DNA of 17,495 nt from Thiobacillus sp. GTDB lineage: Bacteria; Pseudomonadota; Gammaproteobacteria; Burkholderiales; Thiobacillaceae. Under the pieces are notes generated by a model. It was not told where the DNA came from. It ran no database searches and saw nothing but the letters and a program-made list of their open reading frames with translations. Where the stretch lies: the NCBI GenBank assembly GCA_018780025.1, contig JADMKH010000016.1:1995-19489 (forward strand). Reading direction: 5' to 3'. Numbering within the stretch: position 1 is the first letter of the stretch; the number at the start of each line of letters is the position of its first letter. The position numbers and the translations under genes were made by a program. Shown here in pieces: positions 14,993 to 17,495 of the stretch.

Positions 14993-16432
14993 ATGCCTGA
15001 ATATCAACGTGCCCTGGTCTGGTTTCGACGCGACCTGCGCGACTATGATCATGCCGCCCTTTACCATGCGCTTGAACGCGCCCGGCAGGTCTTTTGCGTG
15101 TTTGTTTTCGACCGCGACATTCTGGATGCCTTGGCTGACCCGGCCGACCGGCGGGTCGAATTCATCCACGCCAGCGTGACAGCGTTGCAACAAGCCTTGC
15201 AGGCCAAAGGCGGCGGCCTCATCGTTAAATACGGCATTGCCCGCAACGAAATTGTCCAACTCGCTGCCGGGATTCGGGCGGATGCCGTATTTTTCAACCA
15301 TGACGATGATCCTGCTGCGCGGGTGCGCGACGCCGCTGTCGAATCCGCGCTGAACGCCCACGATATAGCTGTTCATCACAGCAAGGACGCCGTGATATTT
15401 GAACGTGAGGAAGTGCTTACAGCCGGCGGTACGCCCTACAGTGTCTTCACGCCCTACAAAAATGCCTGGCTGAAAACGCTGACGCCGCATGACCTGCAGG
15501 CCTATCCGGTCGATGCCTGTGTTGATCGGCTGGCCGCCCGCTCAACGGACATTCCCGCTTTGCAGGACATGGGGTTTGCCCCGACCAACCTGGCCGAGCT
15601 CGGACTGCCCATTGGCATGTCGGGCGGTGCGCAGCTGCTGGACGATTTCATGGAACGCATCGATCGCTACCAGGAGGCGCGTGATTTCCCCGCGATTAAA
15701 GGGCCGTCGTATTTGTCGGTGCATTTGCGCTTTGGCACCGTGTCCATCCGCCAGCTCGCCGCCGCAGCCTGGCAGCAGGGTGGGCGCGGGGCGCAAACCT
15801 GGCTGTCCGAATTGATCTGGCGCGATTTTTATCATCAAGTGTTGTGGCACCGTCCCGACGTTGCCGCAGGCCATGCCTTCAAACACCAATATGACACGCT
15901 GCCGTGGCCGAACCCGCCGGGCCATTTCGAGGCCTGGTGCGAGGCGCGCACCGGCTATCCGCTGGTCGACGCAGCGATGCGCCAGCTCAACCAGACCGGC
16001 TATATGCACAATCGCCTGCGCATGGTGGCCGCGAGTTTCCTGACCAAGGATTTGCTGGTCGACTGGCGGCTGGGCGAGCATTACTTCGCCGACAAACTGA
16101 TTGATTTCGACCTGGCTGCCAATAGCGGTGGCTGGCAGTGGGCTGCCTCGGTCGGCTGCGATGCCCAGCCCTGGTTCCGCATTTTCAACCCGGTGAAGCA
16201 ATCCGAACGGTTCGATGCGAAGGGGCATTTCATCCGCAGCTATCTGCCTGAACTTGCCAAGGTGCCGGAGAAATTTATCCACGCGCCGTGGACGATGCCA
16301 GCCACCGAGCAGCAACGAATAGGCTGCGTGATCGGACGCGCTTATCCTGCGCCGATCGTGAATCATGCCGTGCAGCGGGAACAGGCGCTGGCGCTGTTCA
16401 AGTCGGCTGCGTCTTGCCTCGGGTCCGGATAA
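14993..16432 (+). CDS. phrB: Deoxyribodipyrimidine photolyase, class I CPD type
   Basis: This 479-residue flavoprotein repairs cyclobutane pyrimidine dimers using blue light. The N-terminal alpha/beta antenna-binding domain starts LVWFRRDLRDYDHAAL. The C-terminal FAD domain shows LIWRDFYHQVLWHRP, TGYPLVDAAMRQLNQTGYMH, NRLRMVAASFLTKDLL and GGWQWAASVGCDAQPW followed by RIFNPVKQSERFD. Trp358 (DWRLGE) and Trp381 correspond to members of the electron-transfer tryptophan chain of E. coli photolyase. The length is close to E. coli Phr (472). Active-site features look complete, so repair is more likely than a cryptochrome role. The antenna pigment cannot be read from sequence. It is transcribed alone, divergent from yqgE, and has no clear terminator behind it. 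Confidence 0.95.
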   Translation: MPEYQRALVWFRRDLRDYDHAALYHALERARQVFCVFVFDRDILDALADPADRRVEFIHASVTALQQALQAKGGGLIVKYGIARNEIVQLAAGIRADAVFFNHDDDPAARVRDAAVESALNAHDIAVHHSKDAVIFEREEVLTAGGTPYSVFTPYKNAWLKTLTPHDLQAYPVDACVDRLAARSTDIPALQDMGFAPTNLAELGLPIGMSGGAQLLDDFMERIDRYQEARDFPAIKGPSYLSVHLRFGTVSIRQLAAAAWQQGGRGAQTWLSELIWRDFYHQVLWHRPDVAAGHAFKHQYDTLPWPNPPGHFEAWCEARTGYPLVDAAMRQLNQTGYMHNRLRMVAASFLTKDLLVDWRLGEHYFADKLIDFDLAANSGGWQWAASVGCDAQPWFRIFNPVKQSERFDAKGHFIRSYLPELAKVPEKFIHAPWTMPATEQQRIGCVIGRAYPAPIVNHAVQREQALALFKSAASCLGSG

Positions 16433-16487
16433 TAAAAAGGCAATCTGGAACCGGGGTTAAAGCTGCAATTTTAGATGCCTGCCGGAA

Positions 16488-16541
16488 AGGTTCGTAGTAT
16501 TGGATGTGACCGCCCCCGACCCGTTGCAGGTATACGAACCT
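16488..16541. repeat. Inverted repeat with perfect 9-base arms
   Basis: AGGTTCGTA (16488-16496) and TACGAACCT (16533-16541) are exact reverse complements separated by 36 bases. The spacer contains CGACCCGTTGC, the same core as in the dyad at 16713-16748. A compact hairpin GCGGT-AGA-ACCGC follows at 16566-16578. Confidence 0.7.
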
Positions 16542-16712
16542 CGGCCTGACCTACGTCTGAAATAAGCGGTAGAACCGCCATCCAAATATTAGAGGCGGAT
16601 GCCTGGTCGTCGGCCGAAGCGGCCGTGGGCGTCGCCTCAGCTGAATGACCGGTGTCGCGCAGGTTGCCGACGTTTAGGGAGTACGCTGCCGAATAGCTCG
16701 CTTTCAACCTCG

Positions 16713-16748
16713 GCGAATGCGTACTCTCGACCCGTTGCCGTCATTCGC
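16713..16748. repeat. Dyad repeat unit, GCGAATG...CATTCGC around CGACCCGTTGC
   Basis: GCGAATG (16713-16719) and CATTCGC (16742-16748) are perfect 7-base arms enclosing the core CTCTCGACCCGTTGCCG. A diverged copy of the left half (CGAACGCGTACTACCGACCC, 16791-16810) matches at about 17 of 20 positions. More diverged relatives lie at about 16505-16530 and 16641-16675. Confidence 0.6.
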
Positions 16749-16974
16749 GCGCAGTGTGCTAATCGACTGGTGGATGCCAGTCAGACACGCCGAACGCGTA
16801 CTACCGACCCCGTGCGGACTCATGGGATTTGAAAACGAATTGACCACTTACTGATCGCTAAGCGGCGTTCAAGCATTTCGGGGCTATATCCGAACTCGGC
16901 CGTCGACGACGACCACCGAAAGCCCTACATGTATGAAAGTGTTCAGTATTCCGATCCTCTAACTATGGTGGGCC

Positions 16975-17088
16975 ATGACGCGTCGTTTTGCGTGCGAGCC
17001 ATCCCTGACCGATCTCCTCCGCGTCGCGATCTTTGGGGATGGCCCCCAACTACTCAATCTGCTGGGTGGCACCAAAATCAAGCGATGA
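16975..17088 (+). CDS. Doubtful small open frame of 37 codons
   Basis: The frame reads MTRRFACEPSLTDLLRVAIF and then continues to GGTKIKR before TGA. GGTGGG lies just before the ATG and could act as a ribosome site. I recognise no family. It might be a small protein, the remnant of a longer gene, or chance. An inverted repeat, GCCATCCC (16998-17005) with GGGATGGC (17036-17043), lies inside it, so a structured RNA is an alternative reading. Confidence 0.15.
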   Translation: MTRRFACEPSLTDLLRVAIFGDGPQLLNLLGGTKIKR

Positions 17089-17231
17089 CATTTGACTCTG
17101 CATCAGCTTGGCGCGGAAAGCCCTAACAAACCCGTTTTGCCTCGCGCCACGGCCAAGGGGTAATCGCCTGCGATAGCAGGCCGCCCAGGCCCGAACGCGG
17201 GGTATGTCCTCACTGGCATGCCTGTTGCTTT

Positions 17232-17249
17232 GTTATGACAGGTCATAAC
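17232..17249. promoter_or_regulatory. 18-base perfect palindrome, possible operator
   Basis: GTTATGAC-AG-GTCATAAC has perfect 8-base arms and a two-base spacer. It lies 155 bases before the permease start at 17404. The size and symmetry suit a dimeric repressor or activator site, but no regulator gene is visible in the window. Confidence 0.4.
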
Positions 17250-17304
17250 GAGTTGTGGAGCGTGCGGAAAATGGCGAAGGCCTCGAAGAATATGCAAGCA
17301 GTGG

Positions 17305-17333
17305 TTCAACTGTCGCCGGTCCCTCTGTATACG
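17305..17333 (+). promoter_or_regulatory. Weak candidate promoter before the TauE/SafE permease
   Basis: TTCAAC (17305-17310) and TATACG (17328-17333) are 17 bases apart; the match to consensus is three and four of six. The predicted transcript would start about 64 bases before the ATG and about 90 bases after the palindrome. Confidence 0.2.
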
Positions 17334-17403
17334 TGGATCAAGGGAACGCAACCTCGTGTCGGTAGCCGGAAAGCCAGACGCAGCCCTGTCCCGCAAAGTA
17401 GCA

Positions 17404-17495
17404 ATGGAGTTTCCTGAACACCTGCCGTTTCTGCTGTCCATAACCCTGCTGGCCGGGATCGTGCGCGGCCTGACCGGATTCGGTGGCGCGCTGGT
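17404..17495 (+). CDS. Sulfite exporter TauE/SafE family permease, 3' end outside window
   Basis: The last 92 bases encode the first 30 residues and part of the next codon of a membrane protein: MEFPEHLPFLLSITLLAGIV followed by RGLTGFGGAL. The hydrophobic helix leading into R-G-x-T-G-F-G-G is the typical N-terminus of TauE/SafE (DUF81) permeases, where this glycine-rich turn follows the first helix. The family moves small anions such as sulfite, sulfoacetate or other organic acids across the inner membrane; the substrate here cannot be told. The frame is open upstream to 17239, with a GTG at 17356, but the ATG gives the N-terminus expected for the family. There is no strong ribosome site. Confidence 0.7.
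   Translation, partial: MEFPEHLPFLLSITLLAGIVRGLTGFGGAL

Larger units (their letters stand above)
16433..17403. other. 971-base gap with no convincing gene; degenerate repeats and dyads
   Basis: No frame here codes for a protein I recognise. What can be seen are several inverted repeats and a cluster of diverged copies of a dyad motif (16488-16820), a possible small open frame (16975-17088) overlapping a long hairpin, a six-base-stem hairpin with GATA loop (17166-17181), and an 18-base palindrome (17232-17249). The codon pattern of the short open frames is not consistent with neighbouring genes. It may be the remains of a lost gene or an accumulation of intergenic repeats. Confidence 0.6.

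Noticed and set aside
16410..16450. TTGCCT...AGGCAA inverted repeat at the photolyase stop as a terminator
   Set aside because: The six-base AT-rich arms with a loop of about 20 bases and no U-tract after the second arm do not make a convincing intrinsic terminator.
16471..16832. Open frames of 77-78 codons on both strands in the gene-poor region
   Set aside because: They are made largely of the diverged dyad repeats, so any similarity to database hypothetical proteins would reflect repeat copies rather than a gene.
17103..17441. Open frames on both strands just before the permease
   Set aside because: The minus-strand frame runs into the permease start and the plus-strand frame (17235-17417) overlaps it out of frame. 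Neither shows a protein-like pattern, and the palindrome lies at their ends.
1..17495. A new defence, mobile or secretion system hidden in the window
   Set aside because: Almost every base up to 16432 belongs to recognised housekeeping genes, and the remaining gap is too short and degenerate to encode a system.

Overview
This 17.5 kb window looks like core chromosome of a betaproteobacterium. The closest fit by gene content and order is the Nitrosomonadales (Thiobacillus, Gallionella or Sulfuricella type), but that assignment is my inference from protein character and synteny, not from a search. The DNA is GC-rich, densely packed and mostly housekeeping. I see no rRNA, tRNA, CRISPR array, intact insertion sequence, phage gene or recognisable defence system.

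Layout. (1) 1-5019, plus strand, lipid and envelope: the 3' two thirds of a long-chain acyl-CoA synthetase, a FadL-type outer-membrane fatty acid channel, an MscS-type mechanosensitive channel starting at TTG two bases after fadL, then a DesA-type membrane fatty acid desaturase that appears to have its own promoter. (2) 5045-5139: a UUCG hairpin terminator followed by a perfect bidirectional terminator with 18-bp arms. (3) 5151-6351, minus strand: rpmG, rpmB and radC. Divergent from them on the plus strand are coaBC and dut (6414-8055). This matches the E. coli rpmG-rpmB-radC / dfp-dut neighbourhood. (4) 8242-9690, plus: a membrane-bound diguanylate cyclase with a periplasmic sensor. It sits where Pseudomonas carries algC. 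(5) 9674-14908, minus: a tight run yqgE-ruvX-pyrR-pyrB-pyrC'-lnt. Consecutive genes overlap by 4 to 20 bases, except that lnt starts a few bases after pyrC'. (6) 14993-16432, plus: a class I photolyase, divergent from yqgE. (7) 16433-17403: 971 bases without a convincing gene, holding degenerate dyad repeats, an 18-bp palindrome and possible hairpins. (8) From 17404: the first 30 codons of a probable TauE/SafE-family permease, cut by the window end.

How they work together. FadL imports and FadD activates exogenous fatty acids, and the desaturase adjusts acyl chain unsaturation. CoaBC supplies the coenzyme A precursor and Dut clears dUTP. The pyr genes encode aspartate transcarbamoylase with a dihydroorotase-like partner that has lost most of its metal ligands, so it should be a structural subunit and a catalytic dihydroorotase must lie elsewhere. 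Lnt completes lipoprotein acylation. RadC, RuvX and the photolyase belong to DNA metabolism or repair.

I did not find a clearly new multi-gene system. The points best worth a second look are the dead dihydroorotase inside a coupled operon, the sensor/GGDEF protein in the algC position, and the repeat-rich 16.4-17.4 kb gap.
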